Shown here: positions 1 through 8,693 of the stretch, piece by piece
Layout of the letters: each line of letters begins with the position of its first letter
Numbering within the stretch: position 1 is the stretch's first letter
Source: Acidobacteriota bacterium
Lineage (GTDB): Bacteria > Acidobacteriota > Vicinamibacteria > Vicinamibacterales > CAVVIG01
NCBI GenBank assembly: GCA_023265175.1
Contig: JAHFUI010000028.1
Coordinates: 1 to 32,229 of the forward strand
Length of the DNA stretch: 32,229 bases
Reading direction: 5' to 3'
Translations under genes and position numbers: made by a program
The notes under the pieces: model-generated
Told to the model about the DNA's origin: nothing
The model's input: only the letters and a program-made list of their open reading frames with translations
Databases searched by the model: none

Positions 1-563
1 TTGGCCTGCGTCATTCGAGCCAGCAGGTTTTCGTGGCCGAGAATCGCGGCGCCCTCGTTGGCGACGTCGATCTCGCCGGCGACGTTGCCGCCGGTGAACG
101 TCTTGCCCGCCGCCCTCATCCTGGCGTTCCCGCCGGTGTGGTCGAGCGCGAGCGTGGTGTTGGCGATGTATCGAACCGGCTTCGCGGGCGCGGTCCTGTA
201 GTACGGTTCGAGCAGCGTCGAGAAACTCCCTTCGGCACCCCACCGCTCGAGCGGCGGCAGCTTGATGTCGAGCTCGCGTTGCAGCTCCTTGATCGCCGCA
301 AGGACCGCGTCGCTGTTCTGTTCGAGCCCGGAGTCGACCAGGAACAGCCCGTCGCGCCCGCCCGACACCACGATGTTGGCGCCGGCGCCCGCGAGGACGT
401 AGATATTGTCGCGAATGGGCACGATCTCGACTTTGCCGCGGCCGGCATCCTGCGCCGCTCGCGGCTGCGGCGCCCGCGCCTGCTGCGCGTACATCGTCGC
501 GGTGAGTGCGACGGCAAGCGCCGCGCCGCCGGCGAACACGCAGCGCGTTGAATGTTTGTTCAT
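1..563 (-). CDS. Secreted metallo-beta-lactamase-fold protein, C-terminus outside the window
   Basis: Partial gene: 187 codons are visible and the 3' end runs off the window. It opens with a signal peptide (MNKHST, a hydrophobic stretch, then a likely cleavage site near YAQQARA), so the product is exported. A mature region follows that matches the start of the MBL fold, with a strand like DNIYVLAGAGANIVVSGG and then LFLVDSG. The motif at residues 135-146 reads NTTLALDHTGGN. Canonical family members have NTHxHxDHxGGN, so the Asp-His and GGN are kept while the two preceding zinc-ligand histidines are Thr137 and Ala139. It lies 78 nt after the preceding secreted-protein gene on the same strand, probably co-transcribed. 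The substrate is unknown; other zinc ligands may lie in the unseen part. Confidence 0.8.
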   Translation of the reverse strand, partial: MNKHSTRCVFAGGAALAVALTATMYAQQARAPQPRAAQDAGRGKVEIVPIRDNIYVLAGAGANIVVSGGRDGLFLVDSGLEQNSDAVLAAIKELQRELDIKLPPLERWGAEGSFSTLLEPYYRTAPAKPVRYIANTTLALDHTGGNARMRAAGKTFTGGNVAGEIDVANEGAAILGHENLLARMTQA

Positions 564-581
564 GGCGTCACTCCTCGGCGT

Positions 582-640
582 GAAATGCACAACGTCGAAT
601 GCGCAATACCATCACCCGCATTTTGCATCTTGCATTTGTC
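582..640. repeat. Imperfect inverted repeat of TGCA-rich 7-mers
   Basis: The 78-nt gap between two co-oriented genes contains copies of an AATGCA-type word on one side and TTGCATC/TTGCATT on the other. AAATGCA at 583-589 pairs with TGCATTT at 631-637, and AATGCG at 598-603 pairs with CGCATT at 617-622, giving a nested stem-loop. The same vocabulary recurs at 9616-9672. Confidence 0.65.
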
Positions 641-641
641 G

Positions 642-1502
642 TTACTTGCTCGCCTGGTTGCGCTCTCGCTGAATCTTCCTGGCCAGCTCCGGATACATCG
701 TGGCCGGCCCGCCGAGGCCGGCTTCAATCGGCACGTTGTATTTGGCCCCCCACTCTTTCAGAAACGGATTGGCGCCAGCCACGTAGTGCGGCACAACCCC
801 TTGCGGCCGGTCGACTTCTTCGACCGCGGTGCACGGGTACGGCGGGATCTGCTGGTTCGGCGAAAATCGATATTCACTGCTGCGGATCATCGGCTCGGTG
901 AGATACAACGAGTCATAGGCGATGGTGACCCACGTCAGGATGTCACCGCGGCGAATCCAGTATTGCGTGAGCGTCGCCCGGTCGCTCGACGGGACACCGT
1001 TGCGCCGATAGTAATCCTCCTTGAGATGCGTGGTGGTGATCTTGAGCATCTCGCCCTCGAACACCGCCGTCGAGAAGCCGCCCCAGGTGTGCGGCGCGAG
1101 CGCCGACGTGGGATGCGGACGGCCGTCCATGAAATACGGGTTGTCGACCGAGCGCAGCCACTCGGCGTGATACGCCGTGATTTGCCGCGAGACCGGATCG
1201 ACTTCCTTCCAGATGCGCACCTGCGACGGTCCGCGCGAGATGTACATCGCGCCGTGCGGCCGGCACTGCCATTCGGGCAGCGTATAGAGGGAGGCGTTCC
1301 ACGCCTGCGCGCGCAAGCTCCCGGCCCGACTCATCGGAATCCCGACGAATTCGCCGACGTAGGGGTTCCCCGTGTTGTCCTCGTCCTGGACGGGCGCCCA
1401 CTCACCGGAGAATTCCATCTGCGCGTACGCCGGGACACTGATCAGGGTCATCGCCAGCAGCACGAGAACGCCTGCCATCGTGGCTCGCCTGAGGTTATCC
1501 AT
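642..1502 (-). CDS. Secreted conserved protein of unknown function (FSGEWAP-type)
   Basis: A 286-residue protein. The start is fixed by a perfect AGGAGG just upstream of the ATG. Residues 1-28 form a signal peptide (DNLRRATMAGVLVLLAMTL, cleavage near AYAQ), so it is periplasmic or secreted. The mature part begins MEFSGEWAP and contains conserved-looking blocks: LPEWQCRPHG, IWKEVDPVSRQITAYH, MDGRPHP, GFSTAVFEGEMLKITTTHLK, RRNGVPSSDRATLTQYW and DILTWVT. From memory, this pattern belongs to a family found beside TonB receptors and MBL-fold proteins in Acidobacteriota and some Proteobacteria, with no established function. It sits 67 nt after receptor 1 and 78 nt before the MBL-fold gene on the same strand, suggesting an operon. 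I assign no activity. Confidence 0.85.
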   Translation of the reverse strand: MDNLRRATMAGVLVLLAMTLISVPAYAQMEFSGEWAPVQDEDNTGNPYVGEFVGIPMSRAGSLRAQAWNASLYTLPEWQCRPHGAMYISRGPSQVRIWKEVDPVSRQITAYHAEWLRSVDNPYFMDGRPHPTSALAPHTWGGFSTAVFEGEMLKITTTHLKEDYYRRNGVPSSDRATLTQYWIRRGDILTWVTIAYDSLYLTEPMIRSSEYRFSPNQQIPPYPCTAVEEVDRPQGVVPHYVAGANPFLKEWGAKYNVPIEAGLGGPATMYPELARKIQRERNQASK

Positions 1503-1569
1503 CTGATCCTCCTGAGTACTGGTTGTTGAAACGGGGGACTACGCTCTCCACCACGGTTTCGCAACTCAC

Positions 1570-4500
1570 CTAGAAAGCATACTTCACGCCGAACTGGATG
1601 ACTCGCGGGCTGCCGGCGGACGTAATCTGACCGAACGTCGCGCTGTTGCGAGCCGTGGACGGCTGTCCCCACTGGAACCAGTTCAGGGCGTTGAAGGCCT
1701 CGACTCGGACTTCCACGTTCTTCATGTTCGAGATCGAGATGTTTCGTGACAGGGCCAGATCGATGTTCTTGCTGCCCGGCCCGCGAACGCTGTTGCGCAC
1801 GCTCGTGCCGAGCGTACCGGCCGCCGGCTGCGCGAACGCCAACGAATCCAGGAACCGGATGCCCCCGTTCACCGGGTTGATGGACTGGTCGGCGTACGGA
1901 TTGTCGAGAATCTGATTCGCGCGCTGGGTGCCCGCCTGCCCGTTCAGTGCGATATCCTGGCCGGTGCCGATCGTAAGCCACGGGCCCGTCAACGCCCGGA
2001 AGCTGCCCGCCAGCCTCCAGTCGGAGAACGCGGCGCGCATCGCCGTGCTCTCGAACCGCGGCGATTGGATCGAGCCCGACACCGAGAAGTTGTGCAGCCG
2101 GTCCGACGAGCAGTTGCCGTTGTCGAAGCCGGGATTACTCGGGATGTTGTAGCCCACCGACACGTTGGTGGTGCCGCCGCCGTTGCCATCTGGCGATCCA
2201 TAGCAGTTCGACAGGGTGTAATTCACGTTGACCGTCGAGCCATAAGCGCCGCTGCCTCGAAGGGACAGCAGCATGCCCTTGTAGCGTTGCGTGCCGTCGG
2301 TCACATACAGATCCGTGGGTCCGTAATACTTCCCGTTGACCGGATCCGCCAGGAACAATGGACGGCGCGAGTTCAGAATGGTGGTCATGCACGAGCTGAA
2401 GTTGCTGGCCGTCGGCACGCAGGTTGTTTGCACACCGTTGGCGCCCACGCCGGTCAGCACGGTCGCGATACCATTATTGAGCGGCGTCGATTCCCAGAGG
2501 TTGTGGGTGCGGCTGCCCACGTAGCCCGCCGACGCGAGCCAGCGTCCGCCAAATTGCCGCTCGACCGTGACGTTCCACAGATCGACGTGGGTGGACGTCA
2601 TGTTGTCGCTCAAGCTCAGAAACGGTCCGTTGAGCGAAAACGGCGCGTTGGCGTCGAAGGTGATGGGGAAGATATTCGTTTGCCCGCCCGGGTTCCCCAA
2701 GAATGGATTGTCCAGGCCGCCCGGAGGCGCGTTGAGCCGGACTTCAGACCCCCACGGCGGCGCGGCCGAGGAGGTGTTCAAGTGAAACTGTGCGTTCACG
2801 AACTCATACGACCGGCCATACGAGGCCCGTACCGACGTCCGTCCGGTCCCGGTCGGATCCCAGGCGACTCCCACACGCGGTCCGAAATTCTTCCACTGCG
2901 TCTGCATGCCCGCCTGAGAGGGAAACCCGGCATCACCAGGGTAGAACAGCCCGGCCGGCCCCTTCGGAAAGACGACGCTGTGAACGTTCGACGTAAACCG
3001 CGTCATGTCGAACTGGTACACGGCGCCGTTCACCAATTGCTGCGGGAAGAACGGCTCCCACCGCAGCCCGTAATTGAGCGTCACGCGCGAACCCACTCTC
3101 CAGCCATCCTGCGCGTAGACCCCGAGGTATGTCTCCGCCATGTCCAACGTGTTCGGCGTCGACTGCACCAGCGCGTTGACGCCCATCTTGCCCAGCAGGA
3201 AGTCCGAGAGTGGTGTCCCGGTCTGCGTGCCGTCGATGGAGAACTGCCCCGGCGACCGCACGTTCGCGACCGAGAGCGAGGTCCAATGCGCCACGTTCAC
3301 GCCGTACGCGAATTGGTGCGCGCCCCGCACCAGCGTCATGTCGTCGCTGAGCTGCCACTCGTTGGTCGTGAAGTGCGATTCGATTTCCGTCCCGCCTCCG
3401 AGTTGAAAGCCCGTGGTTCCTGGCGCACCAACAGTCAGCAGCATGTAGTGCGGCATGTAGCTGTAGATGTTGATGCCCATTTCGGGCGCGGAGAAAAAGT
3501 CGGTGCTCGTGCGATGAATCGCGGTGCGATTGAACGAGAACCGCACGGCGTTGAGGGTCGTCGGCGAGAGGACGAAGTTCTCGCCGACCGTAAAGGTCTG
3601 CGCGAGGTTGTCCCGTCCGCCCGTGCGCGTCACCAGCAGGTTCTGCTGCGCGGCCTCGAGACTGAACGGCGGCGGCTGCACCACCTGCGTCGCGATGAAG
3701 CGTCCGAACAGCGAATGCTTGTTGCTCAACGTGTAGTCGATCTTGCCGACGTACTGCTGGTCGTCGTACGCGAACGGCTGACCGAACTGCACGAGGCCGC
3801 ACGGATCGGTGGTGGCCGGCAGCTTGGCGGTGATGTTGAGCGCCGCCTTGCTGAAGAGCGCCGGGTTCACTTTGTTGCCGACGAACGGCGCACCAAGGTT
3901 CTTCGCGATGCCGGCGTTGCACGCCGCGGAGGCAAAGGCGGTAAAGTCGCCGGCGAGCATCGCGGCAGTCGGCACGAACGCGCGGTTGTCGGTCGGGTTC
4001 TGGCGTGTGTTCGTCCCCTGAAAGCCGCCGAAGAAGAACAGCTTGTCGGTCTTGATCGGCCCGCCAAGCGTCACGCCGTACTGGTTGCGCTTCAACCCAT
4101 CGTCTTTCCGGTTGCCGGCTGCGTCCTTTGCTGCAAACGGATCGGTCGCGTTCAGACTGTGATGGCGGAAGAACTCGAACCCATCGCCGCGGAACGAGTT
4201 AGTGCCCGATTTCGTGACGACGTTCACCGCCGCGCCGGAGTGGAAGCCATTCTGTGCCGTCAGGGCGCTCGTTTCCGCCTTGAACTCCTGCAACGCGTCC
4301 GGAAACGGCAGCGGCAGGTTCAGGTTGTCGTACGGGTTGTTGTGCGTCGCCCCGTCCAGGACGTACGCCACGCCGAAGGACACGCCCCCGGCCACGGAGT
4401 AGGCTTGCCCGCCCTGCATGCTCCGGCTGCTCGCGTTGAGCGCCGGTTGCGGGACGACGGCCGGCAACAACTGGATGAGGTCGGCCGCGTTGCGTCCGTT

Positions 4501-4944
4501 GATCGGCAGCTCCATGATCCGCTTGTTGTCCATCACCTGCCCGACACCCAGCTTGCCAGTGTCGATGAGTGGAGACTCGCCGGTCACCGTCACGTTCTCG
4601 GCCACCCCGCCGAGCGACAGGATGACGGGAATACTCGGGGCGCTGCCGACCTGGAGCACGATGCCGGTCTGCGCGTAGGATTTGAATCCGGCCAGGCTCA
4701 CTTCCAACCGATAGGGACCGACGGGGAGGCCAGGAACACTGAACGAGCCGGTCCCATCCGTCACCACGTTACGCTTGAGTCCCGTATCGGTCTGCGTCAC
4801 GGTGACGTCTGCGCCGGGCAGAACGCCGCCGCTTGAATCCTTGACCGTCCCGCTGATTTGAGCTGTGGCTTGCGCTCGAACGACCGTCGCGGTCAATACA
4901 ACGAGCAGCACTCCACTCAGTACACCACTCAGAACGCGCTTCAT
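1570..4944 (-). CDS. TonB-dependent receptor, Oar-like, copy 1
   Basis: A 1,124-residue outer-membrane receptor. The chosen start is the ATG at 4944, preceded by AGGAGG and followed by a signal peptide (MKRVLSGVLSGVLLVVL, ending VVRAQ); the frame extends upstream but overlaps the promoter. Residues 28-110 are a carboxypeptidase-regulatory Ig-like domain (ISGTVKDSSGGVLPGADV, FSVPGLPVGPYRLEVSLAGF). A plug domain follows (IMELPINGRNAADLIQLLP, AYVLDGATHNNPYDNL, GAAVNVVTKSGTNSFRG), then a long barrel ending in VIQFGVKYAF, whose terminal Phe is the usual BAM recognition residue. No substrate can be inferred. The 3' end is almost identical in DNA to receptor 2 (1600-2155 versus 5173-5728), while the middle diverges. 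It has its own promoter and is followed by two secreted-protein genes. Confidence 0.92.
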   Translation of the reverse strand: MKRVLSGVLSGVLLVVLTATVVRAQATAQISGTVKDSSGGVLPGADVTVTQTDTGLKRNVVTDGTGSFSVPGLPVGPYRLEVSLAGFKSYAQTGIVLQVGSAPSIPVILSLGGVAENVTVTGESPLIDTGKLGVGQVMDNKRIMELPINGRNAADLIQLLPAVVPQPALNASSRSMQGGQAYSVAGGVSFGVAYVLDGATHNNPYDNLNLPLPFPDALQEFKAETSALTAQNGFHSGAAVNVVTKSGTNSFRGDGFEFFRHHSLNATDPFAAKDAAGNRKDDGLKRNQYGVTLGGPIKTDKLFFFGGFQGTNTRQNPTDNRAFVPTAAMLAGDFTAFASAACNAGIAKNLGAPFVGNKVNPALFSKAALNITAKLPATTDPCGLVQFGQPFAYDDQQYVGKIDYTLSNKHSLFGRFIATQVVQPPPFSLEAAQQNLLVTRTGGRDNLAQTFTVGENFVLSPTTLNAVRFSFNRTAIHRTSTDFFSAPEMGINIYSYMPHYMLLTVGAPGTTGFQLGGGTEIESHFTTNEWQLSDDMTLVRGAHQFAYGVNVAHWTSLSVANVRSPGQFSIDGTQTGTPLSDFLLGKMGVNALVQSTPNTLDMAETYLGVYAQDGWRVGSRVTLNYGLRWEPFFPQQLVNGAVYQFDMTRFTSNVHSVVFPKGPAGLFYPGDAGFPSQAGMQTQWKNFGPRVGVAWDPTGTGRTSVRASYGRSYEFVNAQFHLNTSSAAPPWGSEVRLNAPPGGLDNPFLGNPGGQTNIFPITFDANAPFSLNGPFLSLSDNMTSTHVDLWNVTVERQFGGRWLASAGYVGSRTHNLWESTPLNNGIATVLTGVGANGVQTTCVPTASNFSSCMTTILNSRRPLFLADPVNGKYYGPTDLYVTDGTQRYKGMLLSLRGSGAYGSTVNVNYTLSNCYGSPDGNGGGTTNVSVGYNIPSNPGFDNGNCSSDRLHNFSVSGSIQSPRFESTAMRAAFSDWRLAGSFRALTGPWLTIGTGQDIALNGQAGTQRANQILDNPYADQSINPVNGGIRFLDSLAFAQPAAGTLGTSVRNSVRGPGSKNIDLALSRNISISNMKNVEVRVEAFNALNWFQWGQPSTARNSATFGQITSAGSPRVIQFGVKYAF

Positions 4945-5009
4945 CGCGCCTCCTCTTCCCAGGCGGACAGGGCCGCACTTAAACAGACGAAATATTGCGA
5001 CAGCGGACG

Positions 5010-5037
5010 AGTATAACTCGCCAAATCGCATTAGCAA
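5010..5037 (-). promoter_or_regulatory. Sigma70-like promoter of TonB receptor copy 1
   Basis: Read on the minus strand: a -35-like TTGCTA (5032-5037), a 16-nt spacer and a -10 TATACT (5010-5015). This gives a leader of about 60 nt before the ATG at 4944. The -10 lies inside the perfect 13-nt palindrome CGAGTTATACTCG. The equivalent promoter of copy 2 has the same -10 and spacer. Confidence 0.6.
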
Positions 5038-5142
5038 CGAACTGAACGCGCGTCCGCTAGAGCATTTTTGCGCGAATCCAATAAGCCGAATCGCGTAGCT
5101 CGAATCGGTATCCGCTTGACTCGGGTTCCCGATACAGGTTGT

Positions 5143-8100
5143 CTAGAACGCATACTTCAGGGCGAACTGTATGACTCGCGGGCTGCCGGCGGACGTAATC
5201 TGACCGAACGTCGCGCTGCTGCGAGCCGTGGACGGCTGTCCCCACTGGAACCAGTTCAGGGCGTTGAAGGCCTCGACCCGGACTTCCACGTTCTTCATGT
5301 TCGAGATCGAGATGTTTCGTGACAGGGCCAGATCGATGTTCTTGCTGCCCGGCCCGCGAACGCTGTTGCGCACGCTCGTGCCGAGCGTACCGGCCGCCGG
5401 CTGCGCGAACGCCAACGAATCCAGGAACCGGATGCCCCCGTTCACCGGGTTGATGGACTGGTCGGCGTACGGATTGTCGAGAATCTGATTCGCGCGCTGG
5501 GTGCCCGCCTGCCCGTTCAGTGCGATATCCTGGCCGGTGCCGATCGTAAGCCACGGGCCCGTCAACGCCCGGAAGCTGCCCGCCAGCCTCCAGTCGGAGA
5601 ACGCGGCGCGCATCGCCGTGCTCTCGAACCGCGGCGATTGGATCGAGCCCGACACCGAGAAGTTGTGCAGCCGGTCCGACGAGCAGTTGCCGTTGTCGAA
5701 GCCGGGATTACTCGGGATGTTGTAGCCCGTCGACACGTTGGGCGTGCCGCCGCCGCTGCCATCGGGCGATCCGTAGCAGTTCGACAGCGTGTAGTTCACA
5801 TTGACGCTCGAGCCATGAGCGCCGTTGCCTCGAAGCGACAGCAGCATGCCCTTGTAGCGTTGCGTGCCGTCGGTCACATACAGATCCGTGGGTCCGTAAT
5901 ACTTCCCGTTGTTCGGATCGGCCAGGAACAAGGGACGGCGCGAATTCAGGTTGGTGGTGCTTGGTGCGGCACCGTTGACCGTGACGAAGAGGCCGTTGTT
6001 GAGCGGCGTCGATTCCCAGATGTTGTTCGTCCGGCTCCCCACATAACCGGCCGACGCGAGCCAGCGTCCGCTGAATTGCCGTTCGACCGTGACGTTCCAC
6101 AGATCGACGTGGGTGGACGTCATGTTGTCGCTCAAGCTCAGAAACGGTCCGTTGAGCGAAAACGGCGCGTTCTGATCGAACGTGACCGGGAAGATGTTCG
6201 TGTTCCCGCCCGGATTGCCCAGGAACGGATTGTCCAGGCCGCCTGGGGGCGCGTTCAGCCGAACTTCCGATCCCCACGGCGGCGCGACCGAGGTGTTGAT
6301 GTGGAACTGTCCGTTCACGAACTCGTACGACCGGCCGTACGACGCCCGTACCGACGTCCGTCCGGTCCCGGTCGGATCCCAGGCGACTCCCACGCGCGGC
6401 CCGAAATTCTTCCACTGCGTTTCCATCCCCGCCTGGGTGGGGAACCCGGAATCGCCAGGGAAGTACAGCCCGGCCGGTCCCTTCGGGAAGACCGTGCTGT
6501 GAATGTTCTGCGTGAACCGCGTCATGTCGAACTGATACACGGCGCCGTTCACCAACTGCTGCGGGAAAAACGGCTCCCACCGCAGCCCGTAATTGAGCGT
6601 CACGCGCGAACCCACTCTCCAGCCATCCTGCGCGTAGACTCCGAGGTATGTCTGCTGCATGTCCAACGTGTTCGGGGCCGCCTGCACGAGTGCGTTCGTG
6701 CCCATCCTTCCCAACAGGAAGTCGGACAACCCGGTGCTGGTCGTCGCACCGCCGGTCTGCGTCCCATCGATGCTGAGCGCGCCCGGGGACCGCACGTTGG
6801 CCTGCGAGAGCGACGTCCAATGCGCCACGTTGACGCCGTACGCAAATTGATGGGCGCCTCTCACCAGCGTCATGTCGTCGCTGACCTGCCACGCGTTGGT
6901 CGTGAAGTGCGATTCGCTTTCCGTCCCGCCTCCGAGACTGAACCCGTTGGTCACGTTCAGCAGCATGTAGTGCGGCATGTAGCTGTAGATGTTGATGCCG
7001 ACCTCTGGCGCGGAGAAAAAGTCGGTGCTCGTGCGATGAATCGCGGTGCGATTGAAGGCAAAACGCACCGCGTTCAGCGTCGTGGGGCTGATCACGTAGT
7101 TCTCGCCGACCGTGAACGTCTGGGCCAGGTTGTCCCGCCCGCCAATTCTCGTCACCAGCAGGTTCTGCTGCGCGGCTTCAAGGCCATAGGGGGGCGGTGT
7201 GAACTGCGTGGTCGCGATGTACCGGCCAAAGAACGAGTGCTTATTGCTCACCTGATAGTCGACCTTACCCACATACTGTCCTTCGTCGGTCGCACTGGGT
7301 AAACCGTACTGTACGAGTCCGCACGGATCCGTGGTGGTCGGCAGCTTGGCGGTGATGTTGAGCGCCGCTTTGCTGAACAGCGCCGGATTGACCTTGTTGC
7401 CGACGAACGGGGTACCGAGGTTTTTCGCGATGCCGCTATTGCACGCCGCGGAGGCAAAGGCGGTGAAGTCGCCCGCCAGCATCGCGGCAGTCGGCACGAA
7501 CGCGCGGTTGTCGGTCGGGTTCACGCGTTCGTTCGTCCCCTGAAAGCCGGCGAAGAAGAACAGCTTGTCCGTCTTGATCGGCCCGCCGATCGTCGCGCCG
7601 TACTGGTTGCGCTTCCGCCCGTCGTCTTTCCGGTTGCCGGCTGCGTCCTTTGCCGCAAACGGATCGGTCGCGTTGAGACTGTGATGGCGGAAGAACTCGA
7701 ACGCGTCGCCGCGGAACGAGTTGGTGCCCGATTTGGTCACGACGTTCACCGCCGCGCCGGAGTGAAACCCGTTCTGAGCCGTCAGGGCGCTCGTTTCCGC
7801 CCTGAACTCCTGTAACGCGTCGGGGAACGGCAGCGGCAGGTTCAGGTTGTCATACGGGTTGTTGTGCGTCGCGCCGTCCAGGACGTACGCCACGCCGAAG
7901 GCCGCCCCCCCGGCCACGGCGAAGCCCAATCCCCCTTGGGACCCTTGCATGCTCCTGCTGCTTGAGCTCCCCTGCGGGACGACGGCTGGCAATAGTTGGA
8001 TCAGATCGGCCGCGTTGCGGCCGTTGAGCGGCAGGTCCATGATCCGCTTGTTGTCCATCACCTGCCCGACGCCCAGCTTTCCGGTATCAATGAGCGGGGA

Positions 8101-8469
8101 TTCGCCGGTGACCGTCACATTCTCGGCCACCGCGCCGAGCGACAGGGTGACGGGGATACTGGGGGCACTGCCGACCTGGAGCACGATGCCGGTCTGCGCG
8201 TAGGATTTGAAGCCGGTCAAGCTCACTTCCAACCGATAGGGACCGACGGGGAGGCCGGGGACACTGAACGAGCCGGTCCCATCCGTCACCACGCTACGCT
8301 TGAGTCCCGTATCGGTCTGCGTCACGGTGACGTCGGCGCCGGGCAGAACGCCGCCGCTTGAATCCTTGACCGTCCCGCTGATTTGAGCTGTGGCTTGCGC
8401 TCGAACGACCGTCGCGGTTAATACAACGAGCAGCACTCCACGAAGTACACCACTCAGAACGCGCTTCAT
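5143..8469 (-). CDS. TonB-dependent receptor, Oar-like, copy 2
   Basis: A 1,108-residue paralogue of the receptor at 1570-4944 with the same domain order: signal peptide (MKRVLSGVLRGVLLVVL), carboxypeptidase-regulatory domain, plug (IMDLPLNGRNAADLIQLLP) and barrel ending VIQFALKYAF. The start at 8469 has AGAGAGG upstream and lies downstream of a very good promoter. The N-terminal and C-terminal DNA is close to identical to copy 1. The plug loops (GSSSSRSMQGSQGG versus PALNASSRSMQGGQ), parts of the extracellular loops and a region around 5960-6000 differ, including small insertions. This pattern suggests tandem duplication, diversification of exposed segments and homogenisation of the ends. 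It is divergently oriented from the hydrolase gene at 8694. Ligand unknown. Confidence 0.92.
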   Translation of the reverse strand: MKRVLSGVLRGVLLVVLTATVVRAQATAQISGTVKDSSGGVLPGADVTVTQTDTGLKRSVVTDGTGSFSVPGLPVGPYRLEVSLTGFKSYAQTGIVLQVGSAPSIPVTLSLGAVAENVTVTGESPLIDTGKLGVGQVMDNKRIMDLPLNGRNAADLIQLLPAVVPQGSSSSRSMQGSQGGLGFAVAGGAAFGVAYVLDGATHNNPYDNLNLPLPFPDALQEFRAETSALTAQNGFHSGAAVNVVTKSGTNSFRGDAFEFFRHHSLNATDPFAAKDAAGNRKDDGRKRNQYGATIGGPIKTDKLFFFAGFQGTNERVNPTDNRAFVPTAAMLAGDFTAFASAACNSGIAKNLGTPFVGNKVNPALFSKAALNITAKLPTTTDPCGLVQYGLPSATDEGQYVGKVDYQVSNKHSFFGRYIATTQFTPPPYGLEAAQQNLLVTRIGGRDNLAQTFTVGENYVISPTTLNAVRFAFNRTAIHRTSTDFFSAPEVGINIYSYMPHYMLLNVTNGFSLGGGTESESHFTTNAWQVSDDMTLVRGAHQFAYGVNVAHWTSLSQANVRSPGALSIDGTQTGGATTSTGLSDFLLGRMGTNALVQAAPNTLDMQQTYLGVYAQDGWRVGSRVTLNYGLRWEPFFPQQLVNGAVYQFDMTRFTQNIHSTVFPKGPAGLYFPGDSGFPTQAGMETQWKNFGPRVGVAWDPTGTGRTSVRASYGRSYEFVNGQFHINTSVAPPWGSEVRLNAPPGGLDNPFLGNPGGNTNIFPVTFDQNAPFSLNGPFLSLSDNMTSTHVDLWNVTVERQFSGRWLASAGYVGSRTNNIWESTPLNNGLFVTVNGAAPSTTNLNSRRPLFLADPNNGKYYGPTDLYVTDGTQRYKGMLLSLRGNGAHGSSVNVNYTLSNCYGSPDGSGGGTPNVSTGYNIPSNPGFDNGNCSSDRLHNFSVSGSIQSPRFESTAMRAAFSDWRLAGSFRALTGPWLTIGTGQDIALNGQAGTQRANQILDNPYADQSINPVNGGIRFLDSLAFAQPAAGTLGTSVRNSVRGPGSKNIDLALSRNISISNMKNVEVRVEAFNALNWFQWGQPSTARSSATFGQITSAGSPRVIQFALKYAF

Positions 8470-8534
8470 TGCGCCTCTCTTCCCAGGCGGACAGGGCCAC
8501 ACTTAGACAGACAAAAATATTGGGACGGTCAGCG

Positions 8535-8562
8535 AGTATAACAAGACACCGAGGCTTGTCAA
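8535..8562 (-). promoter_or_regulatory. Sigma70-like promoter of TonB receptor copy 2
   Basis: On the minus strand there is a consensus -35 TTGACA (8557-8562), a 16-nt spacer and a -10 TATACT (8535-8540). The leader of about 60 nt is strongly conserved with that of copy 1, including CCTGTCCGCCTGGGAAGAG just before the start codon. Confidence 0.75.
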
Positions 8563-8617
8563 CACGCTGATATTGCAAAGAGTTGCAGGAAACTGGCCTC
8601 GATCCAAATTCTTAGAT

Positions 8618-8660
8618 TGCGATAGACATTGCCGTGCTGCGATAGACTTTGCGATATCGC
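8618..8660. promoter_or_regulatory. Direct repeats plus palindrome, candidate operator
   Basis: TGCGATAGACATTGC (8618-8632) and TGCGATAGACTTTGC (8638-8652) are 15-bp near-identical direct repeats exactly 20 bp apart, about two helical turns. The second is followed directly by the perfect palindrome GCGATATCGC (8651-8660). They lie 34-76 nt before the hydrolase start in the divergent intergenic region. No regulator is encoded next to them. Confidence 0.5.
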
Positions 8661-8693
8661 ACGCGCTCGAGCTCTCAGACAAAGGACCGACTC

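Noticed and set aside
1448-1981. Two near-identical small frames (also 5057-5554) as a duplicated gene
   Set aside because: They are alternative-frame readings of the homogenised 3' ends of the two receptors.
2065-4836. Long plus-strand open frame (923 codons) opposite TonB receptor 1, and a similar one at 5638-7302
   Set aside because: Arg/His/Val-rich composition without domains, exactly antisense to a clearly real receptor gene; GC-rich codon bias produces such shadows.
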